Shown in pieces: positions 1-10,598 of a DNA stretch of 52,571 nt; position 1 is the first letter of the stretch; each line of letters starts with the position of its first letter. Made by a program: the position numbers and the translations under genes. Source of the DNA: Streptomyces sp. CBMA123 (GTDB taxonomy: Bacteria; Actinomycetota; Actinomycetes; Streptomycetales; Streptomycetaceae); NCBI RefSeq assembly GCF_014596465.1, contig NZ_MECK01000257.1:1-52571 (forward strand), in the 5' to 3' direction. The notes below the pieces were generated by a model. That model did no database searches. It was given only the letters and a program-made list of their open reading frames with translations, and had not been told where the DNA came from.

Positions 1-463
1 GCAGCTCCAGGAGGGCGGCGGCGAGCGCGAAGCGGTCCAGCCGGTGCCGGTGGGCGAAGGCGCCGAGGTACTGCTCGTCGGCCGGCCACCAGACCTCGGC
101 CTCCAGTTCGCGCAGCTGCTCCTGCCAGCGCCGGTCCAGGCCCGCGTCGGGGTGGCGGCGGCCCTCGGCGGCGATCAGGTCCACCGCGAGTGCCAGGTGG
201 ACGGGCTTCAGCCCGCGCCGCACCACCCGCACCAGGTCGGCCGGGCGCCATCCGGCGGACCAGCAGCGGCCCACCGCGGTGTCCGCGTAGCCGAGCAGCG
301 CCCGGCTGACGGCCGGCCACTGCCCGGCCGAGGCGGCCAGCAGCGAGGCCCCGGTGTCCAGGGCGAGGTCCAGTGCGTCGTCGGGGGCGGTGAGCACCGA
401 GCGCACCGCCTGCTCCAGCAGCGGCCCGGCGTTCCCGTCGCCCTGCTGCGCGCGCTTGCCCAC
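1..463 (-). CDS. Hypothetical protein, possibly DUF2786 family (3' end outside window)
   Basis: The minus strand reads open from a GTG at 463 to the window edge, giving 154 residues without the C-terminus. The protein is soluble, rich in Ala, Leu and Arg, with a run of predicted helices and a WW-P-ADEQYLGAF segment near residue 125. From memory, this pattern resembles the N-terminal part of streptomycete proteins annotated as DUF2786, whose function is unknown; I am only moderately sure of that name. GTG 463 is preceded by a weak purine-rich stretch, so the start could be a little different. It lies 90 bp downstream of the ABC permease on the same strand and could be cotranscribed. A longer minus-strand frame over the same bases has poor codon bias and was not chosen. 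Confidence 0.55.
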   Translation of the reverse strand, partial: MGKRAQQGDGNAGPLLEQAVRSVLTAPDDALDLALDTGASLLAASAGQWPAVSRALLGYADTAVGRCWSAGWRPADLVRVVRRGLKPVHLALAVDLIAAEGRRHPDAGLDRRWQEQLRELEAEVWWPADEQYLGAFAHRHRLDRFALAAALLEL

Positions 464-553
464 GGTGTGTCCCTGCTCTCCTCGACGGCCCGGGCTCTGC
501 TCGACGGCCCGGCCCCTCCGGCCCATGATGCCGGAGGGGGCGAGGCGAAACGT

Positions 554-2170
554 CTACCGCTCGATGGCCTTGGCCATGATCTCCGGCACACGGTCCAGCA
601 GCTTGGCGGCCGCCAGCCGGATGCCGAGGGTGGCGACCAGGGCGCCGTAGAGCGGGCCGAGCGGCAGCAGCGGCCAGGTCGGTCCGTCCGAGGTCAGCGC
701 CCACAGCAGGTAGCCGCCGACCGGCAGGGCGAGCACCGCGACGCCGAGCATCGAGCCGAACTGGTTGAGCAGGATCAGCCCGCCCTGCCCGGGGGCGGCG
801 TTGCGCATCGGGTTGCTGTCGGCCGGCATGGTGTACGGCGCGAGCACGCTGAACACCGAGCCGAGCGCGATGCCGCAGCCGAGCACCGCCAGCGCCAGGC
901 CGATCGCGGACGGCAGCCCGGCCCAGTCGCCGGTGGCGGCGGCCAGCACCAGCCCGAGCACCAGCGCGACCGGGACGGCGTACGACAGCACCGCGTACGC
1001 CCGGCCGCGCAGCTCGTCCCGGGCGTCGGCCGGGGTGCGCAGGGTGGCGGCGACCATCCAGAACGCCGAGCCGTCCATGCCGAACAGGTTGAGCATCTGC
1101 AGCCCGAGGAAGCTCCCGGTCATCGCCAGCAGGTAGACGCTGGACCAGCCCTGGACCACCGACAGCAGGCAGATCACCAGGGTCATCCCGACGCTGGTGA
1201 ACAGCGCGGCCTTGGCCCGGGGCTCGCGCCAGGCGTACCGCAGGTGGCGCTGCATCACCGCGCCGGTGCGGCCCTGGGGCAGGAAGCGCCAGCCGGGGGT
1301 GTTCTGCACCCCGCGGGCCACCTCCAGGGTGGAGGAGTCGGCGGTCACCATCAGCTGCTGCAGGCTGGCGCGCCACCAGCGCAGCAGCAGGACGAGCAGC
1401 ACGGCGGCCGCGGCCAGCTGGAGCAGCGCCACGGCGTACTCGCCCTCGCCGACGCTGCGGGGGGCGTCCGCCGCGCTGATCGGCGGGATCCAGCGCAGCA
1501 CCGCGGCGATCGGCTTGAGCGGGCTGAGGTCGAGGTCCTTGTCGTGCTGACGGCCGAAGATGCTCTGCGAGCCGACGTTGGCGGCCTGGACGAGCAGGGC
1601 GAAGGCCAGTCCGCCGAAGATCGCGAAGTCCTTGCCGCGCCGGCTGGAGAGCATCCGGGCGTTCCCGGCCGCGACCGCCCGGGACAGTGTGACCAGGCAG
1701 AGCAGCGCGAGCGGCACGGCGACCACCGCGGTGGCGGCCGAGGCGCCGCCGTTCGCGCCGGACAGCACCGCGCCGGTCACCAGCACCAGGCTGATCAGCG
1801 GGCCGGGCCCGATCAGCGCGGCCAGCAGGGAGCCGCGCAGCAGCGGGCCGGGCCGCAGCGGCAGCATGGTGAGCCTGGTCGGGTCGGAGCTCTCGTCGCT
1901 GGAGAACAGGAACAGCGGCAGTGCGGCCCAGCCCAGGGTGACCACGCCGAGCAGCATCACCCCGGTGTTCCCGGAGCCGGCGTAGCGCCCGTTCAGCATC
2001 GCCATGCCGAAGGCCAGGCCGGCCGCGAGGGCCAGGCCGAGGACGCCGCCGATGACGTACACGGCGGTCCGGCCGGGGCTGCGGCGCAGCCCGTTGCGCA
2101 GCAGTCGCAGCTTGAGGGCCACCAGGCCGCGGACCACCGTCCGCCCGTCGGGCACCGCGGCGGTCGTCAC
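554..2170 (-). CDS. ABC transporter permease, large ABC-2-like membrane protein
   Basis: The 538-residue product has many hydrophobic segments in two blocks (about residues 35-250 and 325-530) separated by a charged region containing a WRFLPQGRTG-type sequence. This is the layout of ABC-2 exporter permeases of about 500 residues. The GTG start at 2170 overlaps the stop of the ATPase gene in a GTGA arrangement, which implies translational coupling. A frame extending further upstream runs through the ATPase gene out of frame and is not the real N-terminus. The substrate is unknown; such pairs export drugs, lipids or peptides. Its place just upstream of the str operon gives no functional clue. 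Confidence 0.85.
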   Translation of the reverse strand: MTTAAVPDGRTVVRGLVALKLRLLRNGLRRSPGRTAVYVIGGVLGLALAAGLAFGMAMLNGRYAGSGNTGVMLLGVVTLGWAALPLFLFSSDESSDPTRLTMLPLRPGPLLRGSLLAALIGPGPLISLVLVTGAVLSGANGGASAATAVVAVPLALLCLVTLSRAVAAGNARMLSSRRGKDFAIFGGLAFALLVQAANVGSQSIFGRQHDKDLDLSPLKPIAAVLRWIPPISAADAPRSVGEGEYAVALLQLAAAAVLLVLLLRWWRASLQQLMVTADSSTLEVARGVQNTPGWRFLPQGRTGAVMQRHLRYAWREPRAKAALFTSVGMTLVICLLSVVQGWSSVYLLAMTGSFLGLQMLNLFGMDGSAFWMVAATLRTPADARDELRGRAYAVLSYAVPVALVLGLVLAAATGDWAGLPSAIGLALAVLGCGIALGSVFSVLAPYTMPADSNPMRNAAPGQGGLILLNQFGSMLGVAVLALPVGGYLLWALTSDGPTWPLLPLGPLYGALVATLGIRLAAAKLLDRVPEIMAKAIER

Positions 2171-2991
2171 CGGGCGCTCCCGCCGCCGAGCCAGCCGAGG
2201 GCCTGGCCGTCGTCCTCGCGGACGCCGATCAGCTCCAGGAAGGCCTCGTGCAGGCTGCGGGCGCCGCGGACGGAGTCCAGCGGGCCCTGGGCGATCACCC
2301 GGCCCGCGTTGATCACGGCCACCCAGTCGCAGAGCTGCTCGACCAGTTCCATCACGTGGCTGGAGAAGACCACCGTGGAGCCGGCCGCCGCGTACCGCTT
2401 GAGCACGCCGCGGATGGTCTGGGCGGAGACCGGGTCGACGCCCTCGAAGGGCTCGTCCAGGAACAGCACGTCGGGGTTGTGCAGCAGCGCGGCGGCCAGG
2501 CCGATCTTCTTGCGCATGCCGGTGGAGTAGTCGGCGACCAGCTTGTCGGCGTCCCGGCCGAGGTCCAGGACGGCCAGCAGTTCCTCGGCGCGGCGGTCCA
2601 CCTCGGTGGCGGGCAGGCCGCGCAGCCGGCCGGTGTACTGGAGCAGTTCGCGCCCGCTGAGCCGCTCGAACATCCGCAGGCCCTCGGGCAGGATGCCGAT
2701 CCGGGCCTTGACCGTGACCGGGTCGGCCCACACGTCGGTGCCGTGCACCAGCACGGTGCCCTGGTCGGGCCGGAGCAGGCCGGTGATCATGGACAGCGTG
2801 GTGGTCTTGCCCGCGCCGTTCGGCCCGACCAGGCCGATGAACCCCCCGGCGGGCAGTTCCAGGCTGAGCCCGGCGACGGCGGCCTGGCCGCCGAAGTGCT
2901 TCCACAGTCCTTGGATGCTGACGGCGGACGGGGCGTCCGGTCCGGTGCGGCCGGTCGGGGTCGGTTCGGAGGGCGACGGTGCTGACGCCAT
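2167..2991 (-). CDS. ABC transporter ATP-binding protein
   Basis: The 274-residue protein has a Walker A motif GPNGAGKT near residues 55-62, a variant signature YSTGMRKK in place of LSGGQ, a Walker B FLDEPFEGVD and an H-loop SSHVMELVE. These define an ABC-2 export ATPase of the CcmA/drug-export type. The N-terminal 25 residues are Pro- and Ser-rich and probably disordered. The ATG at 2991 has an AGAAGG ribosome-binding site upstream. The gene is first in a minus-strand pair with the permease and shares a 255-bp divergent intergenic region with the gene at 3247. It should energise the adjacent permease at the cytoplasmic face; the cargo is unknown. Confidence 0.92.
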   Translation of the reverse strand: MASAPSPSEPTPTGRTGPDAPSAVSIQGLWKHFGGQAAVAGLSLELPAGGFIGLVGPNGAGKTTTLSMITGLLRPDQGTVLVHGTDVWADPVTVKARIGILPEGLRMFERLSGRELLQYTGRLRGLPATEVDRRAEELLAVLDLGRDADKLVADYSTGMRKKIGLAAALLHNPDVLFLDEPFEGVDPVSAQTIRGVLKRYAAAGSTVVFSSHVMELVEQLCDWVAVINAGRVIAQGPLDSVRGARSLHEAFLELIGVREDDGQALGWLGGGSAR

Positions 2992-3246
2992 GGCGGCCTT
3001 CTGTCTGTGGTCGTGGGCGGACGTACGGATGCTCGGGCGATTGCTCCGGAGCCCAGCGTGTCACCGCCCGTACGGGCTGTCGCCCGCTTTGAGCATCCCC
3101 TGAGCGTGTCCGCCGAACGGGTGGCGCGCCCGGCGGCCGGCCTCCGGCAGCTGCCGGTCCGATTCGGCAACTACTCAGTTCCGTTGTTCGTCCTGCACTA
3201 TGAGGAACAGTGAGCGCGGGGGTGCCGTGGCGCCGGGAGGTGGCGG

Positions 3247-3795
3247 ATGTCCGTTCAACCGTGGGGCGAGTCCCGTCCCGCCGATCGGTACGGCCAGGGG
3301 CCGGGGGTCGGCGGCTGGCAGCCCGCGCCGTCCCCGCAGGCGGCGATGCGGGCGAGCCATGCGGACCGGGACCGGACGGTGGACGTGCTGAAGGCCGGGT
3401 TCGCCGAGGGCCGGCTGTCCGCAGAGGAGTACGGGCAGCGCCACGAGGCCGCGGCCCGGGCGGTCACCTACGGCGAGCTGGCCGTGTTGGTGGCCGATCT
3501 GCCGTCCGGGCCGATGCCGGCGCCGGTCCAGGCCGCGCAGCCGGTCCCGGCGACGTTCCTGGCGCCGCCGCCGCCGTTGCCGCAGGCCCGGCCGACCAGC
3601 GTGCTGGCGGTGGTCTCCCTGGTGTGCAGCCTGACCTTCGTCATGGCGGTGCCCGCGGTGGTGACCGGCCACATCGCCCGCGCGCAGATCCGGGAGCGCA
3701 ACATGGACGGGGACTGGGCGGCCGTCCTCGGGCTGGTGCTCGGCTACCTGGGCAGCTCGTTCTGGTTCCTGATGATCCTGCTGGCCTTCGCCTAG
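3247..3795 (+). CDS. DUF1707 and DUF4190-type small membrane protein
   Basis: The 182-residue product begins with a Pro/Gly-rich tail. A DUF1707-type segment follows at about residues 34-87 (MRASHADRDRTVDVLKAGF, then the GRLSAEEYGQR block). After a Pro-rich linker comes a two-helix DUF4190-like domain (about 115-182), where the second helix ends the protein. DUF1707 domains are small helical modules common at the N-terminus of actinobacterial membrane proteins; their function is not established. GGGAGGTG just before the ATG is a strong ribosome-binding site. A hairpin at 3884-3919 follows the gene, so it is probably monocistronic. Role unknown. Confidence 0.85.
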   Translation: MSVQPWGESRPADRYGQGPGVGGWQPAPSPQAAMRASHADRDRTVDVLKAGFAEGRLSAEEYGQRHEAAARAVTYGELAVLVADLPSGPMPAPVQAAQPVPATFLAPPPPLPQARPTSVLAVVSLVCSLTFVMAVPAVVTGHIARAQIRERNMDGDWAAVLGLVLGYLGSSFWFLMILLAFA

Positions 3796-3823
3796 GGTCC
3801 GTCCTCGAACCCCGGGACCCGCC

Positions 3824-3837
3824 CGGTCCGCGGACCG
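3824..3837. repeat. 14-bp perfect palindrome
   Basis: CGGTCCG is followed directly by its reverse complement CGGACCG. It lies 29 bp after the stop of the gene at 3247 and about 190 bp before the next gene. It could be an operator half-site pair or part of a 3' UTR stem. At this GC content a 14-bp palindrome has limited weight. Confidence 0.4.
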
Positions 3838-3883
3838 CCGCCGTGGGTACGGTGTTCGCTCCCCGTCACCGGCTCGATCCGGT

Positions 3884-3919
3884 CCCGCCGTCGATGTCCA
3901 CCCACCATCGACCGGCGGG
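3884..3919 (+). terminator. Hairpin after the DUF1707-type gene
   Basis: CCCGCC-GTCGATG pairs with CATCGAC-C-GGCGGG, a 13-bp stem with one bulged C and a 9-nt loop. There is no T-run, as is usual in streptomycetes. It probably ends transcription of the upstream gene. It could instead lie in the leader of the gene at 4031. Confidence 0.5.
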
Positions 3920-4030
3920 GGAGTGCCTGCCGCGTCCGCACCGTCGATGTGACCGCGCAGAAGCCGACAGGGCATGATCAGGTGACGTGCCCCGTCCGAC
4001 GAACCGAGCTGACCCGAAGGCCCACTCCAG

Positions 4031-5632
4031 ATGATGATCACCGCAGTCAAGGGTCTTGCCGACCGGCTCGTCGCCTCGCCGAGGCGCCTGTGGGCCGTCG
4101 CGTTCGCGATCCTCTTCGCCCTGAGTGCGTCCTGGTCGCTCGCCACGCCGACCGGTGCGTCACCGGACGAGCACGCGCACCTCATCCGGGCGGCGGCCGT
4201 CGCCCGCGGTCAGCTCGAGGGCCGCGAGGTCATGGTCCCCCACATGGTGGCCTCCATCGAGGGGCGGTTCGCCGAGTCCGGCGTCGAGCTCCCGCCCATC
4301 TACCAGGCACTGAAGGACGTCAACGCCTGTTACGTCGGCCAGCCCCAGCAGTCGGCCTCCTGCGCCCCGGTGTTGAAGGACACACCCGGGACGACCCTGG
4401 TGACCACCGCGGCGGGCCGCTACCACCCGGCGTACTACTTCGCGGTGGGCTGGCCCAGCCTGTTCGTCCACGGCGAGGCGGCCTTCTCCCTGATGCGCCT
4501 GATGTCGGCGCTGATCTGCTCCGCGCTGGTGGCGAGCGCGGTGGTCTCCGCGGCGGAGTGGCGACGGCGTTCGTTCACCCTGCTCGGCGTGACCACCGCA
4601 GCCACCCCGATGGCGCTGTTCATGTTCGGTGTGGTCAACCCGAGCGGTCCGGAGATCGCCGCGGGCATCCTGGTCTGGAGCGCCGGGCTGCCGATGCTGA
4701 TGAGCCCGGACCCCTACCTGCTGAACCGTCGGCTGGCCCGGCTGGGCGTGGGCGCGCTGGTGCTGATCGACATCCGGCCGCTGGGCCTGATCTGGTTCGG
4801 CGGGGCGCTGTTCTTCGCGCTGCTGCTGGCCAAGAAGGGCGCGGTGCGTGCGGTGGCGCGCCGGCGGTCCACCTGGTTCTGGGGCGCCGCGGCGGTGGTG
4901 GCGGCCGGGTCGGCGCTCCTCTGGGCGTCGAGCCATCCGGACAACTCGGTCATCAACACCCCGAGCGACCTGACCCCACGGGTCGCGGCCCGGGCAACGT
5001 TCGACAACGGCCTGCTGTACATGAAGCAAATGGTCGGCTACTTCGGCTGGTTGGACGCGCAGCCGCCGGCCGCGACGCTGCTGGTGTGGTGCTCCGTGGT
5101 GATCGCCCTGGCGCTGCTCGCACTGTGCTACGCCCGGTTCCGCGACACCCTGGCCGTCGTGGGGGTGCTGGTCGGGATCGTCGTGATCCCGATAGCGGCC
5201 CAGGCCGTCCAGGCGCGCCAGCTGGGCATGATCTGGCAGGGCCGCTACCTGCTGCCGTTCGCCGTGGGGCTGCCGATCATGTGTGCCGCGCTCTGCCACG
5301 AGCGGCTGCCGTGGGGCGGCTTCGCCTGGCGGCGGCTGCTGGTGCTCTCCGGCTTCTCGCTCGCCCTGGTCAATGCCGCCGCCTTCCTCTGGGCGCTGCG
5401 CCGCAACACGGTCGGCACCGAAGGGCCGCTGCTGATCAGCCCGGCCCACTGGTCGCCGCCCGGTGGCTGGGTGCTCTGGCTCGCGGTGTACACGGTGGCC
5501 GCGCTGGCGCTGGGGCTGTTCACCGCGGTGTCGGACAACCGGGCAGCCGCGGTGTCGCCGCCGCCGGGAGGCCCCGAGGGCCGCGCCGGGGAGGGCCGCG
5601 CCCGGCTCGCCGGGGCTCTGGGCGAGGCGTAG
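4031..5632 (+). CDS. DUF2142-like polytopic membrane protein (GT-C-like)
   Basis: The 533-residue protein has about 11-13 hydrophobic segments. After the first membrane segment it carries SPDEHAHL at residues 44-51, an acidic motif in the first outer loop like that of GT-C glycosyltransferases and of DUF2142 proteins. A second outer loop holds a GRYHPAYYFAVGWPS segment. A soluble tail of about 25 residues ends the protein. GT-C enzymes use polyprenyl-phosphate sugars at the outer membrane face; that this protein does so is inference from fold-like features. The start is one of two adjacent ATG codons, with GAAGG upstream. It stands alone between the DUF1707-type gene and rpsL, but its type matches the glycan island that begins after tuf. 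Confidence 0.8.
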   Translation: MMITAVKGLADRLVASPRRLWAVAFAILFALSASWSLATPTGASPDEHAHLIRAAAVARGQLEGREVMVPHMVASIEGRFAESGVELPPIYQALKDVNACYVGQPQQSASCAPVLKDTPGTTLVTTAAGRYHPAYYFAVGWPSLFVHGEAAFSLMRLMSALICSALVASAVVSAAEWRRRSFTLLGVTTAATPMALFMFGVVNPSGPEIAAGILVWSAGLPMLMSPDPYLLNRRLARLGVGALVLIDIRPLGLIWFGGALFFALLLAKKGAVRAVARRRSTWFWGAAAVVAAGSALLWASSHPDNSVINTPSDLTPRVAARATFDNGLLYMKQMVGYFGWLDAQPPAATLLVWCSVVIALALLALCYARFRDTLAVVGVLVGIVVIPIAAQAVQARQLGMIWQGRYLLPFAVGLPIMCAALCHERLPWGGFAWRRLLVLSGFSLALVNAAAFLWALRRNTVGTEGPLLISPAHWSPPGGWVLWLAVYTVAALALGLFTAVSDNRAAAVSPPPGGPEGRAGEGRARLAGALGEA

Positions 5633-6010
5633 TGTTTGGCGGTGCGGGCGGTGCCCGGTTGTGGTAATGGCTCCGCCTCGCATCGATTTCCACCGCCTGT
5701 CCGGTGGGGAGCGTCACGACCTGCGGCGTTGCATTTGTTTTGACCGCGCCCCATGCGCTAGGTACGCTCTGACCTTGTGCCTGGGGTGTCCCCGGGTCCT
5801 TGTGCGTGCATGCACACCGGCCGCCGCGCCGAGCCGGAGCGCCTTCAGGCGCGCCGCGCGTTGAGCGCCGTCGCTGTACATCAGCCATGGGATTCCGTGT
5901 CGGAAAACGCCCAACACACCCGACCGCGTGGGTCGACCACGGGGTCGGGTGCAAGGGAGACACCGCAGGTTAGTTCCACCAAGCCTTGGCACACAGAAAA
6001 CGGAGAAACG
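5633..6010 (+). promoter_or_regulatory. rpsL upstream region and long leader
   Basis: This 378-bp gene-free stretch holds the str operon promoter (5740-5768) and a leader of roughly 235 nt. Within the leader there is a small GCGCC/GGCGC hairpin near 5840 and a 9-bp stem CACCCGACC/GGTCGGGTG at 5917-5925 and 5943-5951. The rpsL ribosome-binding site GGAGAAAC lies just before the GTG at 6011. The first 100 bp show nothing I can name. Confidence 0.6.
5740..5768 (+). promoter_or_regulatory. str operon promoter (HrdB-type)
   Basis: TTGACC at 5740-5745 and TACGCT at 5763-5768 are separated by exactly 17 bp, close to the vegetative sigma consensus. Transcription would begin near 5775. The same TTTTGACC context recurs in the rplM promoter at 45232, which supports the call. 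Confidence 0.75.
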
Positions 6011-6382
6011 GTGCCTACGATCCAGCAGCTGGTCCGAAAGGGCCGGCAGGACAAGGTCGAGAAGAACAAGACTCCCGCGCTGAAGGGCTCCCCGCAGCGC
6101 CGTGGGGTCTGCACGCGTGTGTACACGACCACCCCGAAGAAGCCGAACTCGGCGCTTCGCAAGGTCGCCCGTGTGCGCCTCACCAGCGGGATCGAGGTCA
6201 CCGCTTACATCCCGGGCGAGGGCCACAACCTGCAGGAGCACTCCATCGTGCTGGTGCGCGGTGGTCGTGTGAAGGACCTTCCTGGTGTCCGCTACAAGAT
6301 CATCCGCGGTTCGCTTGACACCCAGGGTGTCAAGAACCGCAAGCAGGCTCGCAGCCGCTACGGCGCCAAGAAGGAGAAGTAA
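6011..6382 (+). CDS. rpsL: 30S ribosomal protein S12
   Basis: The 123-residue S12 is full length and sits at the decoding centre of the 30S subunit, where it monitors codon-anticodon pairing. The loop TTTPKKPNS includes Lys43 and the segment VKDLPGV includes Lys88 and Pro91. All are the wild-type residues, so the sequence shows none of the classical S12 streptomycin-resistance changes. The GTG start at 6011 has GGAGAAAC before it; a longer frame beginning at 5777 lies in the leader and lacks conservation. It is first in the str operon, 2 bp before rpsG. Confidence 0.98.
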   Translation: MPTIQQLVRKGRQDKVEKNKTPALKGSPQRRGVCTRVYTTTPKKPNSALRKVARVRLTSGIEVTAYIPGEGHNLQEHSIVLVRGGRVKDLPGVRYKIIRGSLDTQGVKNRKQARSRYGAKKEK

Positions 6383-6384
6383 GA

Positions 6385-6855
6385 ATGCCTCGTAAGGGCC
6401 CCGCCCCGAAGCGCCCGGTCATCATCGACCCGGTCTACGGCTCCCCGGTCGTCACCCAGCTGGTCAACAAGATCCTGCTGCACGGCAAGCGCTCCACCGC
6501 CGAGCGGATCGTCTACGGCGCCCTCGAGGGCGTTCGTGAGAAGACCGGCGCGGACCCGGTCGTCGCGCTGAAGCGCGCGCTGGAGAACGTCAAGCCGGCC
6601 CTCGAGGTCAAGTCCCGCCGTGTCGGTGGCGCGACCTACCAGGTTCCGGTCGAGGTCCGTCCGGGCCGCGCCAGCACCCTGGCGCTGCGCTGGATGGTCG
6701 GTTACTCCCGCGCCCGTCGCGAGAAGACCATGACCGAGCGCCTGATGAACGAGATCCTCGACGCCAGCAACGGCCTGGGCGCTTCCGTGAAGCGTCGCGA
6801 GGACACCCACAAGATGGCCGAGTCCAACAAGGCCTTCGCGCACTACCGCTGGTAG
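6385..6855 (+). CDS. rpsG: 30S ribosomal protein S7
   Basis: The 156-residue S7 matches the family length and begins [11 protein letters not shown]. It nucleates assembly of the 3' domain of 16S rRNA and lines the E site. The conserved [11 protein letters not shown] and [11 protein letters not shown] segments are intact. It starts 2 bp after rpsL and ends 39 bp before fusA. In Escherichia coli S7 is the translational regulator of the str operon; nothing in these short spacers shows the same here. Confidence 0.98.
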   Translation: MPRKGPAPKRPVIIDPVYGSPVVTQLVNKILLHGKRSTAERIVYGALEGVREKTGADPVVALKRALENVKPALEVKSRRVGGATYQVPVEVRPGRASTLALRWMVGYSRARREKTMTERLMNEILDASNGLGASVKRREDTHKMAESNKAFAHYRW

Positions 6856-6894
6856 TCCGTACCCCGTCACTAGACAGAGAGAGAACGAGCCACC

Positions 6895-9000
<2,106 letters not shown>

Positions 9001-9217
9001 GTCCGGCTCCGCCGGTCCGGAACCAGTCCGACATTCGGGCTGATTCCGACCCCTTAGGCTATGAGGAGGCGAACCGGGAGGATCCAGGCGGATCCTCCCG
9101 GGCCTCCGGCCCCCACCCGCGGGACGGTACGAGGTGCTCCGGCACCGCGGACCAAGCCCGATACAAGACCAACTGACGTCAGCACGGCGTACAGGATCTG
9201 TCCTCAGGAGGACTGCA
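9001..9217 (+). promoter_or_regulatory. fusA-tuf intergenic region with a perfect hairpin
   Basis: The region holds a 12-bp perfect stem CCGGGAGGATCC / GGATCCTCCCGG (9074-9085 and 9090-9101) with loop AGGC, but no T-run. In streptomycetes tuf1 is known to be transcribed both by readthrough from the str operon and from its own promoter in this interval. A weak -10-like TAGGCT lies at 9055-9060 with no clear -35. The hairpin may partly terminate or process the fusA message. The tuf ribosome-binding site CAGGAGGA is strong. Confidence 0.55.
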
Positions 9218-10411
<1,194 letters not shown>

Positions 10412-10454
10412 TTTGATGCTCTGACGTCCCCGACGTCTGACCTTCGGTCGAGGA

Positions 10455-10496
10455 GGAGGGCTTGGTGAAGATCCCCGGATCTTCACCAAGCCCTCC
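10455..10496 (+). terminator. str operon terminator
   Basis: A perfect 20-bp inverted repeat begins GGAGGGCTTGGTG at 10455 and ends at 10496 with a 2-nt centre, so the innermost pairs open into a loop. It lies 43 bp after the tuf stop. TTCGTTG follows rather than a U-run. It isolates the str operon from the glycan island. Confidence 0.9.
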
Positions 10497-10598
10497 TTCG
10501 TTGTGCAGAAAAGTCGTCAACTATGCTCGCGGCGTACGCCGGAGCGAAGCCGGGCGCGGGAGCGCGCCCCCTGTAGGGGATGGGATTTCGGGCTCTCG

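Noticed and set aside
44..2530. 828-residue plus-strand open frame across the ABC transporter genes
   Set aside because: Antisense shadow: rich in Gly, Arg, Gln and His repeats, while the minus strand encodes clear ABC proteins.
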